The notes under the pieces were generated by a model. It ran no database searches. It saw nothing but the letters and a program-made list of their open reading frames with translations, and was not told the DNA's origin. The position numbers and the translations under genes are program-made. Source: Candidatus Omnitrophota bacterium (GTDB taxonomy: Bacteria > Omnitrophota > Gorgyraeia > Aquiviventales > Aquiviventaceae). Taken from it: 64,000 bases of DNA. The stretch lies in the NCBI GenBank assembly GCA_016206725.1, contig JACQRA010000088.1, forward strand, positions 1 to 64,000. Reading direction: 5' to 3'. This document shows positions 35,937 through 45,115 of the stretch, one piece after another. The first letter of the stretch is position 1. The number at the start of each line of letters is the position of its first letter.

Positions 35937-36915
35937 ACTCCAGCGCCTCCTGGAGGATCGGCTCCGAGTGGTCCTCCACCCACGCGATGGTCTCGCGCAC
36001 ACCCGCTTCGAAGTCCACGTGCGCTCGCCAACCCAACTCGCGCTGGGCTCTCGTGGCGTCCAACCAATACCGCGCATCCTGCCCCAGCCGCTCCGCCGCC
36101 GGCTCCGCGACATCCTCGAAGGTGCGGCCCATGAGGCGTGCCACGGTCCGCACGACCTCCGCGATGGTCCGATCATCGGCCGTGGAAAAATGATAGACGG
36201 TACCCGGCGTGCCTCGGCGCATCGCCGCCAGGGCGCCCTGGACCACGTCGCGGACGTGGACAAACGACTTGATCGCCCGGCCCCCGCCGTGCAGGGGGAC
36301 CTTCTTTCCCTGCTTGATGGCGAGGATCGTCCGCGGGATGATCTTGAAGAGTTGTTGATGCTTTCCATACACGTTCGTGGAACGGACGATGAAAGCGGGA
36401 AATCCGAAATTATTGACCAGCGTTGAGAGATAGAGATCCGCCGCGGCCTTGGAGACGGCATACGGCGTGCTGGGACGCAGCGGCGCGTCCTCCGCCACCG
36501 GATGTTCGCAGGAGCCGTAGACCTCGGCCGAGGAGATGTGGAGATAACGTTTCAGGTACGGCCGCGTCCTGAGGAAATTCGCCAGACGCACCACACCCAC
36601 CGTATTGGTCTCAAAGTATTCCACCGGACTGGTATTGCTTAACGCCACCTCGCTGAGTGCCGCCACGTTGATCACGCAGGCTGGCTGCAGCTCATCCAAC
36701 AGCGTCTGCACCGCCTCCGCCTGGCGGACCAGATCGATTTGGTAAAACGTCCACCGGCTCATGTCCCGTTGCCGATAGGGAGCGAACAGCGCCCCCTGTT
36801 CCGGCGAGCGGCTGATGCCGACGACCTCGTAGGCCGGATCCTGAAGCAGCGCGTCAACAAAGTGACTGCCGGTAAAACAATTACTGCCGATGACAACACC
36901 CAGCGTTCGACTCAT
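35920..36915 (-). CDS. Nucleotide-sugar dehydratase/epimerase (RmlB/Gmd-like SDR)
   Basis: 331 residues. It has the Rossmann motif GSNCFTGSHFVDALL, NVAALSEVALSNTSP, ISSAEVYGSCEHP and the catalytic YAVSK. The CFTG variant of the glycine motif is typical of a branch of SDRs in glycan loci. A 4,6-dehydratase role is suggested by overall likeness to RmlB and by the DegT aminotransferase gene directly upstream (4-base overlap). Confidence 0.78.
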   Translation of the reverse strand: MSRTLGVVIGSNCFTGSHFVDALLQDPAYEVVGISRSPEQGALFAPYRQRDMSRWTFYQIDLVRQAEAVQTLLDELQPACVINVAALSEVALSNTSPVEYFETNTVGVVRLANFLRTRPYLKRYLHISSAEVYGSCEHPVAEDAPLRPSTPYAVSKAAADLYLSTLVNNFGFPAFIVRSTNVYGKHQQLFKIIPRTILAIKQGKKVPLHGGGRAIKSFVHVRDVVQGALAAMRRGTPGTVYHFSTADDRTIAEVVRTVARLMGRTFEDVAEPAAERLGQDARYWLDATRAQRELGWRAHVDFEAGVRETIAWVEDHSEPILQEALEYVHRV

Positions 36916-38060
36916 CGGTTCCCGTAGAAGGTTCGGATCATCTCCACCACATAGGCGCGCTCTTCCGACGTCAGGTGCTGATCCACCGGCACGGTGATCA
37001 ACGAGGTGGACTGCCGTTCCGCCTCCGGAAAGTCGCCCCGCTTGTAGCCCAGATGCGCCAAGCCCCGCTGGAGCGGCAACGGAATCGGATAATGGATCTT
37101 GGCCTCGATGCCCTGCGCGAGCAGGTACTCAAACAGCGCATCACGGTCGCGCGCGTAGACCTGATAGAGATGAAACACTCGGCGGATTCCTGGACGGCGC
37201 GGCGGCAGCGCCAGGTCGCCGGCCATGGCGCCGAACGCCACGTCGTACGCGGCGGCGTTGTCGATCCGGCGCTGGTTGATGTCCGGCAGATGCGTCATCA
37301 GCCAGTTGCCGACGATCGCCTGGAGGGTATCCAAACGGCTGTTGTACCCCAAGAGGGCGATTTCATTGCGGCCCTGCAGGCCGTGGTTGCGCAACAGGCG
37401 CAATCGTTCGTTGAGCGCCGCGTCGTTCGTCACGATGACCCCCCCATCGCCCCAGACGTTCAGGTTCTTGAGCGGATGGAGGCTGAACGCCCCGCAGGCG
37501 CCCATCCCGCCGGCCGGCTGGCCGTGGTAGGTGGCCCCGATCGCCTGGCAGGCGTCCTCCACGACCGCCAGGCCTCGGCACGAGGCGAGCTCACGGATGG
37601 CCTCCATGTCGGCGACGTCCCCCGTCAGGTGGACCGGAAGGATCGCTTTCGTGCGCGGCGTGATCGCCCGTTCGATTCGCGCCGGATCGAGCGTGAAATA
37701 GGGCGTGACATCCACCAGCACGGGCCGTGCGCCGGCGGCCTGGATGGCTCCGACGGTGGCCACAAACGTGCTGGCGGCGGTGATGACTTCGTCCCCCTGG
37801 CCGATGCCCAGCGCCTTGAGGCTCAGCATCAAGGCATCGGTCCCGTTGGCGACGCCAATCGCATGTCGGACGCCGAGAAAGGAGGCGAACGCCTGCTCGA
37901 ACTGCTCCACGGCAGGACCGAGCGTGTACTGGCCCGTTGTCACCAGCGCGCGGATCTGCTCCAGGATCTCGTCCGGCTGCGCGAACTGCCGCTGCAGATA
38001 CGAATAACCCACCCGCATACGGGGTCGGGACGACGGTTTCACGATCGTGGCGTCAGCCAA
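36912..38060 (-). CDS. DegT/DnrJ/EryC1 sugar aminotransferase
   Basis: 382 residues. PLP-enzyme motifs are ANGTDALMLSLKALGIG, VEDACQAIGATY, and the PLP lysine in HPLKNLNVWGDGG. The sequence resembles the 3-amino branch (FdtB/QdtB-like). It takes a keto nucleotide sugar and adds an amino group. The SDR encoded next could supply the keto sugar. It overlaps the next epimerase gene by 8 bases. Confidence 0.85.
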   Translation of the reverse strand: MADATIVKPSSRPRMRVGYSYLQRQFAQPDEILEQIRALVTTGQYTLGPAVEQFEQAFASFLGVRHAIGVANGTDALMLSLKALGIGQGDEVITAASTFVATVGAIQAAGARPVLVDVTPYFTLDPARIERAITPRTKAILPVHLTGDVADMEAIRELASCRGLAVVEDACQAIGATYHGQPAGGMGACGAFSLHPLKNLNVWGDGGVIVTNDAALNERLRLLRNHGLQGRNEIALLGYNSRLDTLQAIVGNWLMTHLPDINQRRIDNAAAYDVAFGAMAGDLALPPRRPGIRRVFHLYQVYARDRDALFEYLLAQGIEAKIHYPIPLPLQRGLAHLGYKRGDFPEAERQSTSLITVPVDQHLTSEERAYVVEMIRTFYGNR

Positions 38061-39072
38061 CGAACAGCTCCTCCTGTTGCAACAGCTGCTGCATCATGTT
38101 CAGATTGTGGTAGCGCGGGTCGGTAAGAGGATTGGGGATCTTCCCGTCCCGATACGCCTCGCACAGTCCCTGCACCGCCTCCTCGATCGTCCACCGGGGC
38201 GCAAACCCCACGGCTTGCCGGATGCGGTCCGCATTGATGTGGTACGACCGCACGTCATCCGTCGGCCGCACCTCGATGCGCGCCGCGGGATCGCCGAGCT
38301 GCCGGCGCACCAGCTCGGCCAACTCCATCACGGACCGGTTCTGGTAACCCACATTCCAAGTCTGCCCATGCACGAGATCTCCCGGCGCTTCCAGCATCGC
38401 GCGATACGCGGCGACCATGTCGTGGATATGGAGATTTGGCCGCAGCTGCGTGCCGCCGAAGACGGTGATGACGCGGTTGACCAGCGCGTGGATCGTCAGC
38501 AGGTTCACCGTCAGATCCAGGCGCAGCCGTGGCGCCCAGCCGCAGACGGTGGCCGGCCGAAGAATCACCCATTCACACGACCCCAGACCTTCGTCCCGAA
38601 GCTGTTGTTCGCACAGCCACTTGTACCGCGAATAGTCGGTGAGCGGCTCACAGGCGTCCTCTTCCCGCACGTCCGGCTGGTCCTTCACCCCGTAGACGCT
38701 CGAACTCGACGCGTAGATGAATCGTTTCACGCTGTTGGCTCGGACCGCCCGCAGCACTCCGGCAAACGCATCGTAGTTGATGGACTTGCCCAGTCGCGGA
38801 TCCAATTCAAAGCTTGGGTCGTTCGAGATGCAGGCCAAGTGAACCACCGCCTCCATCCCTTGGAGGGCGGCGGTCAGCGCGCGCTCATCCCGGATGTCGA
38901 GCCGCACGGGATGGAGGCACGGGTGGCCGCGGAGACCGTCGAAGACGTGGTCCCCGTAGAAAAAACAATCGAGCACCGTCACGTCGTAGCCCGCCTCCAC
39001 CAGCGCCGGCACGAGGGCGCTGCCGACATAGCCCGCCCCACCCGTCACGGCCACACGGCTGAATGGCGTCAT
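38053..39072 (-). CDS. NAD-dependent epimerase/dehydratase (SDR, 'SNDP' subgroup)
   Basis: 339 residues from ATG 39072, in ATGA overlap with the HldE-like stop. Motifs are TGGAGYVGSALVPAL, HLACISNDPSFEL, SSSSVYG, YSRYK and CGWAPRLRLDLTVN. The C-terminus NPLTDPRYHN resembles others of this subgroup. Reaction unknown; epimerase or reductase on a sugar nucleotide. Confidence 0.78.
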   Translation of the reverse strand: MTPFSRVAVTGGAGYVGSALVPALVEAGYDVTVLDCFFYGDHVFDGLRGHPCLHPVRLDIRDERALTAALQGMEAVVHLACISNDPSFELDPRLGKSINYDAFAGVLRAVRANSVKRFIYASSSSVYGVKDQPDVREEDACEPLTDYSRYKWLCEQQLRDEGLGSCEWVILRPATVCGWAPRLRLDLTVNLLTIHALVNRVITVFGGTQLRPNLHIHDMVAAYRAMLEAPGDLVHGQTWNVGYQNRSVMELAELVRRQLGDPAARIEVRPTDDVRSYHINADRIRQAVGFAPRWTIEEAVQGLCEAYRDGKIPNPLTDPRYHNLNMMQQLLQQEELFVG

Positions 39073-40598
39073 CGCAGTAGGCTCGTCACGAACTTCTGCA
39101 GCAGGATCGGATCCACCGGGTCGCGGTTGCAGACGATCTCCACCGCCAGGGCGCCGACGCAATTGCCGATAAACCCGACCAACTCCACCGGAAGTCGCCG
39201 GTAGACGCAGGGCGAGGCGATGGCAAAGAGCGCATCGCCCGCGCCGGTGCGATCGACCACTTTCGTCGCCAACGCCGGGGTCTCCACGGCCTGAGCTCCG
39301 TCCGAGAGGATCAGCGACCCGCCCGGCCCGCGGCTGACCAGCATGGCGCCGGTGCGAAGGCGGGCTTTCACCTGCTCGGCCATCATCGGCAAGGCCCCGT
39401 ACTGGCTGCCGGCCGCCAACTTCAGCTCCGGTTCGTCAATGCAGACGAAATCGGCGCGGGCATACTTGGTCACGGGGTTGAAACCGAGATTCGCGCTGTT
39501 GCTCTGGCTGTTGAGGGCCAGGAACGCCCCGCAGGTGGAGAGGAACTGCCGGAGAGGTTCCGTCATCAGGCCGTGCCCGAAATCGCTGACGGCCACCATG
39601 TCATGCGCCGGCTGCAGGCGCTGCAATCGCTCGTGCAGCGTCCGCTCCACCGGCTCAGGAATCGGGGCATCGTCGAGGTACTCCACCTCAAACATCTTGG
39701 TGAGGAAGTTCGGCTCCAGGTAACGGCGCTTTCGAATCGTGGGACGTTCCTCCGTGATGACCACTTCCAACCGGACGTTCGATTTCAGTTTGGATCGAAT
39801 GAACGCCTGTTGTGCGGCCTCGGCGCCGAGGGCCGTCAGGAGCGTCACCTCGCGGCAGAACCCCGCGAGGTGATTCGCCACGGCCAGCGAGCCGCCGGCG
39901 AAATGCTCTTCGGAGACGAATCGCGTCGAGACAATCGTTTCTTTTGGCGACTTCCCCATCGGGAAACAGTAACAGTACTGATCCAGAATCGCCTCGCCAA
40001 CGACCAGCACCCGCAAGTCCTCCAGGCGCTTGAGCGCGTCGATGACCTGCTCGGCGCGGTAGCGCTGACGGAAGGCCTGGAGGTACTGTTGGGTGTGGTC
40101 GGGATAGGCGCTGAAGAAGCGGTTGAGGATGTGGCTCGAGCTGAATGCCTCCTCGTTCGTGAAGACCAGCCGACCGCCCACCGCCTTGACCGCCGCTTCT
40201 TCATCCACGATCCGGCCCGTGACATCTGAGGCGGCCTGCGCGTAGTCCTGGCCTTTCACATACACGTGGGGCTTGAGCCGCTGGATCGTTTCCACGGCGG
40301 TCGGCCACTCGTTGAGCGCCGCGTAATCCACGGTTTCCAAGGCCGCGATCGACTCCAGCCGGAGGCGTTGGTTGAACACCGGCCGGCCGGGGCCTTTACG
40401 GACGAATCGGTCCGGCGTCACGGTGACTACCAGGAGATCGCCTTGTTTGCGCGCTTCCTTGAAATGGAGGATGTGCCCGGGATGCAGGAGGTCAAAGACA
40501 CCGTGGCAGTGGACGACCCGACGGCCGTCAGCGCGGGCCGCCTCGAGAATCCTCTGCAACTCGCCCAGTGCTTTGATCTTCTGGTCGTTGTCCATCAT
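39069..40598 (-). CDS. Bifunctional heptose cytidylyl/adenylyltransferase-PfkB kinase, HldE-like with reversed domain order
   Basis: 509 residues. Residues 20-150 are a cytidylyltransferase-fold domain (HGVFDLLHPGHILHF). From about residue 185 a PfkB carbohydrate kinase follows (VVGEAILDQY, GGSLAVANHL, DRTGAGDALF). E. coli HldE has the kinase first and the nucleotidyltransferase last. The pair normally phosphorylates heptose-7-phosphate at C1 and then attaches AMP. Here the substrate is likely a heptose, but another sugar phosphate is possible. Confidence 0.82.
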   Translation of the reverse strand: MMDNDQKIKALGELQRILEAARADGRRVVHCHGVFDLLHPGHILHFKEARKQGDLLVVTVTPDRFVRKGPGRPVFNQRLRLESIAALETVDYAALNEWPTAVETIQRLKPHVYVKGQDYAQAASDVTGRIVDEEAAVKAVGGRLVFTNEEAFSSSHILNRFFSAYPDHTQQYLQAFRQRYRAEQVIDALKRLEDLRVLVVGEAILDQYCYCFPMGKSPKETIVSTRFVSEEHFAGGSLAVANHLAGFCREVTLLTALGAEAAQQAFIRSKLKSNVRLEVVITEERPTIRKRRYLEPNFLTKMFEVEYLDDAPIPEPVERTLHERLQRLQPAHDMVAVSDFGHGLMTEPLRQFLSTCGAFLALNSQSNSANLGFNPVTKYARADFVCIDEPELKLAAGSQYGALPMMAEQVKARLRTGAMLVSRGPGGSLILSDGAQAVETPALATKVVDRTGAGDALFAIASPCVYRRLPVELVGFIGNCVGALAVEIVCNRDPVDPILLQKFVTSLLR

Positions 40599-41599
40599 GA
40601 GATCATGGCCGCGGGTGAGAGATGCTCAAACCACGTCCGCGTCGCCTGCTCAATCGTTTCCGGCGTCCAGACGGGCGCGTCGCGCCAATCCTCTAGATGC
40701 TCTAACAGACATCGCACACCGGTCTCAAAATTGACGCGAGGCTCCCAGCCCAACGTTCGGCGGATCTTTGTGGTGTCAGCGAACGTGCAGTCCGGCTCTG
40801 CCGGCCGTTTGGGAATGTGGACGATCGGACCGCCGAGCAACTCCACGAGCCGGTTGACCGTCGAGGTGGAGCCGGAGCCGACGTTGAACACCTCGCCGGT
40901 GACCTCGGACGTCGCGGCCCGCAGGAAGGCTTCGACGACATCCGTCACGTAGGTAAAATCCCGCGTCTGCGAGCCGTCCCCTACGACGGTGAACGGCTGG
41001 CCCGCCAGCTTCTGCGCCAGAAACACGCCGAAGACGGCGCCGTAGGCGCCGGAGGTCCGGGCCCGTGGGCCGTACACATTAAAGAGGCGCAACGACACCA
41101 CCGGCAACCGATATACCTGCGCCCAGTGGAGGACGAGCTGTTCGCCCAACCATTTCGTCAACGCGTACGGATATTGCGGCCGGATCGGCGCGTCTTCAGG
41201 CGTGGGGTGCACGTCTGGAATCCCATAGCAGGATGAGGAAGCGGCGTAGAGCAACCGCTTGACGCCGACGGCACGGGCGGCCTCCAACATGGAGAGCGTC
41301 CCTTCCACGTTCGCCCGGTAGTACGCCCACGGCCGCTCAATCGAAGGGACGATATCCGCCAGGGCGGCCAGATGAAACACCCACTCGGTTCCCGCCATCA
41401 GCCGACGAACTTCCGGCTGGTTGGTCACGTCCACCTGATGGATCACCAGGCGCGTCTGGTCTGTGACGGACGCCAGATTGCTGAGGCGGCCGGTGGACAG
41501 GTTATCCAGCGCCACAACCTGATGGCCATCGGCGAGTAGCCGCTCGACCAGATGACTCCCGATAAACCCTGCCCCTCCCGTCACCAGCGTGCGCATCAT
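40595..41599 (-). CDS. NAD-dependent nucleotide-sugar epimerase (GalE-like SDR)
   Basis: 334 residues. It shows [46 protein letters not shown] and the catalytic YALTK, all GalE/WbpP-type signatures. It begins with two ATG codons in a TGATGATG overlap with the kinase stop. Probably a C4 epimerase or a uronic-acid or heptose counterpart. Confidence 0.82.
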   Translation of the reverse strand: MMRTLVTGGAGFIGSHLVERLLADGHQVVALDNLSTGRLSNLASVTDQTRLVIHQVDVTNQPEVRRLMAGTEWVFHLAALADIVPSIERPWAYYRANVEGTLSMLEAARAVGVKRLLYAASSSCYGIPDVHPTPEDAPIRPQYPYALTKWLGEQLVLHWAQVYRLPVVSLRLFNVYGPRARTSGAYGAVFGVFLAQKLAGQPFTVVGDGSQTRDFTYVTDVVEAFLRAATSEVTGEVFNVGSGSTSTVNRLVELLGGPIVHIPKRPAEPDCTFADTTKIRRTLGWEPRVNFETGVRCLLEHLEDWRDAPVWTPETIEQATRTWFEHLSPAAMIS

Positions 41600-42645
41600 C
41601 AGACTGTTCCGGCCAGCGCGCGCGGCCGAGCCGCGGCGGCGCGAGCCGGAAGCGTTTCCTCGGACGATTCACAAAAGATGATCCGACTGCCGCCGGTCTC
41701 GAACCGGAACGGCACGTGCAACACGCCCCGCAGCGCGGCTTGCACGCGATCCTGCTCCTCGGGCCGCACGAATAATAAGAGGAAGCCCCCACCGCCGGCG
41801 CCGAGGAGCTTGCCGCCGATGGCACCGGCGGCTCGCGCCGTCTCGTAGAGGGTGTCGATCTGCGGCGTGGAAATCCGGCTAGTCAGACTGCGTTTCACCT
41901 GCCAGCCCTCATGGAGCAACCGCCCGAACGCTGTGAGATCGATCTCTTCCTGTAGAATCCGAATGGCTTCATCCACCATCTGTTGCATCGCGCGCAGCTC
42001 CGCGGTCTTCTTCGGCGTCGCCTGGATCTGGTCGCGGGCGATGTCCGAGGCCGTGCGCGAAAACCCCGTAAAGAAGAGCATCAGGTGTTCCTGGAGGCGC
42101 GTACGCCGCGTCTCATCGATCATGACCGGTGAGACCTGAAAACGGTGGTCGGTCGGAAAGTCAATCCGATTGAATCCCCCAAAGGCGGCGACGATCTGAT
42201 CTTGTGACCCCACAGACTCTTTGAGCACCTCTTGCTCGATGTGGATCGCCTCGCGCGCGAGCTGCATCTTGGTGGGCATCCGACCCTTGAGGCCATGAAG
42301 GGCGTGCAAGAAACCAACCGTAAAAGCGGAACTCGACCCTAGGCCCGTCCTGGCGGGCAAGTCTCCGTCGTGGTGGATTTCCAGTCCTTCCGTGATGTGG
42401 AGAGCACGCAGCACCCCCCGGACCGCGGAGTGCTCGATCTGATCGTTCGATGCCACCGACTCGACCTTCGAGTAGACGATCCGGCTTTTGTGTTCGAAGA
42501 ACGGCGGCAGATACCGGCAGGTGAGGTAGCAGTATTTATCAATGGTCGTCGCCAACACCGCGCCTCCGTGCTCCTGGAACCACACCGGATAGTCGGTGCC
42601 GCCTCCAAAAAATGAGATCCGGTACGGCGTGCGGCTGATGATCAT
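41599..42645 (-). CDS. GHMP-family sugar kinase, HddA-like (second copy)
   Basis: 348 residues. It starts IISRTPYRISFFGGGTDYPV, with ARTGLGSSSAFTVGFLHALHG as the ATP loop and GGKLLGAGGGGFLLL at the C-terminus. It is paralogous to the kinase at 24920-25921. The adjacent HldE-like and epimerase genes suggest a second activated heptose (or related) sugar. The last 20 residues are Ala/Arg-rich and not conserved. Confidence 0.82.
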   Translation of the reverse strand: MIISRTPYRISFFGGGTDYPVWFQEHGGAVLATTIDKYCYLTCRYLPPFFEHKSRIVYSKVESVASNDQIEHSAVRGVLRALHITEGLEIHHDGDLPARTGLGSSSAFTVGFLHALHGLKGRMPTKMQLAREAIHIEQEVLKESVGSQDQIVAAFGGFNRIDFPTDHRFQVSPVMIDETRRTRLQEHLMLFFTGFSRTASDIARDQIQATPKKTAELRAMQQMVDEAIRILQEEIDLTAFGRLLHEGWQVKRSLTSRISTPQIDTLYETARAAGAIGGKLLGAGGGGFLLLFVRPEEQDRVQAALRGVLHVPFRFETGGSRIIFCESSEETLPARAAAARPRALAGTV

Positions 42646-44159
42646 GCTGCGACGGGCGCGTGCTGCCTTGTCAGCTTATGCGACGCCATCTGTCGGATGT
42701 GCGCCACGGTTTCTTCGCCGAACTTCTGGCGGATCATCTCCAGGTACCTGGACGAGGTGAAGTACGTCTCGAAGGCGTGATCGCGAAACCGCAACACCTC
42801 CGCCCCTGAGAGGTAGTTCGTCGGCAGCGGCAGGGTGTCCACCGCATGCTGGGAGTAGCCGGACCACCGCTGCGGCAGCGGCCAGCCATTCTGAATGGCC
42901 AGTTCATACAGCGCGCTTCCAGGGTAAGACATACAGGAATAGAAATTGGCGAACTCACAGTTGAGCTCGAGTGCCAGATCGAGTGTTTCCTGCATCGTGG
43001 CGAGGTCGTCTTCGGGCAAGCCGAACATGTAGTTGCCGATCACGTAGATGCCGGCCTCCCGCACCCGAGTGATGGTCTTGGCGATGTCCTCTTGATCGAA
43101 GCCTTTCTGCACGTGATCCCGTACCCGCGCGTTGGCCGCCTCGATCCCGAACGCCAGCCAGTGGAAACCGGCACGTTTGAGCACCTCCACCATCTCTTCC
43201 CGCACCGTATCGACTCGCGCGTAGGCCCAGATGTTCAGATCGTAGCCGCGCGCGATGATGGCTTCGCAGATTCCGAGGACATGCTTGGGGTGAAGCACAA
43301 ACATCTCATCCGCGATCTTGACGTGCCGTACCCCGTACTGATTGACCAGGGTGTCAAGCTGTGCCATCACGGATTCGATACTCCAGAATCTGTAGCTGTT
43401 CGTCGTGGCTTTCAGTCCAAGCTCCTTTTCCCCACTCTTGAACGGAATTTGGATACAGCAGAACTGACAATGGAACGGACACCCAAGGGTTGTATATAAA
43501 CTCGCATACGGCTGACGCGACGGCTCGCCGAGGGCATGCCAGTTATGCGCGCGGTATTTTTCCATCGGCAACAGATCCCACGCAACGCCAGGCATCTCGC
43601 CGGCGAGGTCTTTGAGCAGGGGTGCTGCGGGATTGTGCCGGATGGCGCCGTCTTCGCGATACCACAGGTCCCGAACCTTCTGCAGCTCGGGATGCGGGGT
43701 CTTCAACGCCTCGATCAATTCCCACATCGTGTAGAGCCCCTCGCCGCTGCAGACGAAATCCCCTGCCTCCTCGCGCAGGGTGCGCTCAGGCAGCGCGGCG
43801 ACATGACCGCCAACTAAGAGCACGGCCTGCTCGGGATGACGCCGCTTGATTGCGGTGCAGATCGCCCCGGCCGCGGTCATGTTCTGGGTCGAGGCAGAGG
43901 GCTGGTGGCCGTAGACGACCACGGCGATCAGGCGCGGTTTCATCGCGATGGCTCGCGCTGCCGCCGCGTCGGGTGTGAGTTCTTCAGCTTCGGCATCGAG
44001 AACGGCCACGGAGCAGCCTTTCCGACGGAGAAACGTCGCCATCAATCCCGCCCACACCGGCGGCTCAATCGCGGTCAACGTCGTGCCAAGCCCCTGATAG
44101 ACCTGGGCGCGACTCCCCGGATTGATCAGCACCACGTCGAGGTCCGGCGCTGCCCTCAT
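42642..44159 (-). CDS. B12-binding domain radical SAM protein
   Basis: 505 residues from ATG 44159 in an ATGA overlap. Residues 10-150 form a cobalamin-binding-like domain (VVLINPGSR, LLVGGHVAALPE). The radical SAM iron-sulfur motif CPFHCQFC lies near residue 237, and LAFGIEAAN and NYMFGLPEDD follow. Such enzymes methylate or rearrange unactivated carbons. It could methylate a sugar or a lipid carrier; the target is unknown. A second such enzyme lies at 52791. Confidence 0.85.
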   Translation of the reverse strand: MRAAPDLDVVLINPGSRAQVYQGLGTTLTAIEPPVWAGLMATFLRRKGCSVAVLDAEAEELTPDAAAARAIAMKPRLIAVVVYGHQPSASTQNMTAAGAICTAIKRRHPEQAVLLVGGHVAALPERTLREEAGDFVCSGEGLYTMWELIEALKTPHPELQKVRDLWYREDGAIRHNPAAPLLKDLAGEMPGVAWDLLPMEKYRAHNWHALGEPSRQPYASLYTTLGCPFHCQFCCIQIPFKSGEKELGLKATTNSYRFWSIESVMAQLDTLVNQYGVRHVKIADEMFVLHPKHVLGICEAIIARGYDLNIWAYARVDTVREEMVEVLKRAGFHWLAFGIEAANARVRDHVQKGFDQEDIAKTITRVREAGIYVIGNYMFGLPEDDLATMQETLDLALELNCEFANFYSCMSYPGSALYELAIQNGWPLPQRWSGYSQHAVDTLPLPTNYLSGAEVLRFRDHAFETYFTSSRYLEMIRQKFGEETVAHIRQMASHKLTRQHAPVAA

Positions 44160-45112
44160 CTCATGCGTTCTCCGTAGAGAATCACGCCGGCGGTCGCCAC
44201 CCACAACAGCAGATTCACCATCATCGGGCGGTCCGTCAGAATGCTCTGGGTCGGGTCTCCCCCTTCTTCCTTGTGATAGACCAAATAGAGGTAACGGAAG
44301 AACCCATACAAGACAAACGGGACGGTCAGCAGCAGCCCTGGCGAACCAAATCGCCCGACGATCTCCTCGCTCACGGTGTAGAGCGTGTAGCTGACCAGTG
44401 CGGAAGCCGTGATAATGCCGACCATCGCATCGAGAAACGGCAGAGGGTAATCCGTCAGGACTTGCCGGTGATTCGGCGCGCCGTCCTCGAGGAGCACGAG
44501 CTCATGGCGACGTTTGCAGAGGGCGATGAACAACGCCAACAACGTCGTGCAAATCAGCACCCACGCGCTCATCGTCACTTGGAGCACGACGGCCCCGGCA
44601 AGCACCCGCAAGAGATAGCCGGCTGCGACCACGAAAACATCCAGGATGACGGCATGCTTGAGCCTCCAGGCATAGAGCAGGTTCAGTCCCCAATAGGTTG
44701 AGAGGACAAGGGCTAAGGACACGCTCAAGGCGGCCCCACCCAACAGACTCAGCAGCAACAACCCCACAACCGCGGCTCGGGCGATCCCCACACGCAGCAG
44801 CCCCGCGGCCAGCGGGCGGCGGCGCTTTTCCGGATGGAGGCGGTCCTGTGCGCAATCGGTGAGATCATTCAAGAGGTAGATCGAACTGCTGGCGAGGCAG
44901 AAACATCCACAGGCCGCGAGGCTGCGCAGGAGTGCGTCCAGGGAAAAGACGTGCGGCGAAAAGAAGAGCGGAGCCAACACGAAGAAATTTTTCACCCACT
45001 GCGTGGGTCGCAGCTCAACCCAGAGGGCCCGCAGCGGACCTGGTGGGGGAGGCCGGTTCGGCTCGGCCTGGCTCACAGGCGTTTCCAAGACCAGCGAATC
45101 AGGAGACATCAT
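44156..45112 (-). CDS. UbiA-family prenyltransferase, decaprenyl-phosphate phosphoribosyltransferase-like
   Basis: 318 residues with about eight membrane segments. The metal-diphosphate motif NDLTDCAQDRLHPEKRRRP is that of DPPR synthases (Rv3806c-like), which join phosphoribose from PRPP to a polyprenyl phosphate. A second acidic loop, YPLPFLDAMVG, lies near residue 225. In a glycan locus it probably makes a lipid-linked pentose or a related donor. Four bases separate it from the E1-beta-like gene. Confidence 0.8.
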   Translation of the reverse strand: MMSPDSLVLETPVSQAEPNRPPPPGPLRALWVELRPTQWVKNFFVLAPLFFSPHVFSLDALLRSLAACGCFCLASSSIYLLNDLTDCAQDRLHPEKRRRPLAAGLLRVGIARAAVVGLLLLSLLGGAALSVSLALVLSTYWGLNLLYAWRLKHAVILDVFVVAAGYLLRVLAGAVVLQVTMSAWVLICTTLLALFIALCKRRHELVLLEDGAPNHRQVLTDYPLPFLDAMVGIITASALVSYTLYTVSEEIVGRFGSPGLLLTVPFVLYGFFRYLYLVYHKEEGGDPTQSILTDRPMMVNLLLWVATAGVILYGERMR

Positions 45113-45115
45113 CGG

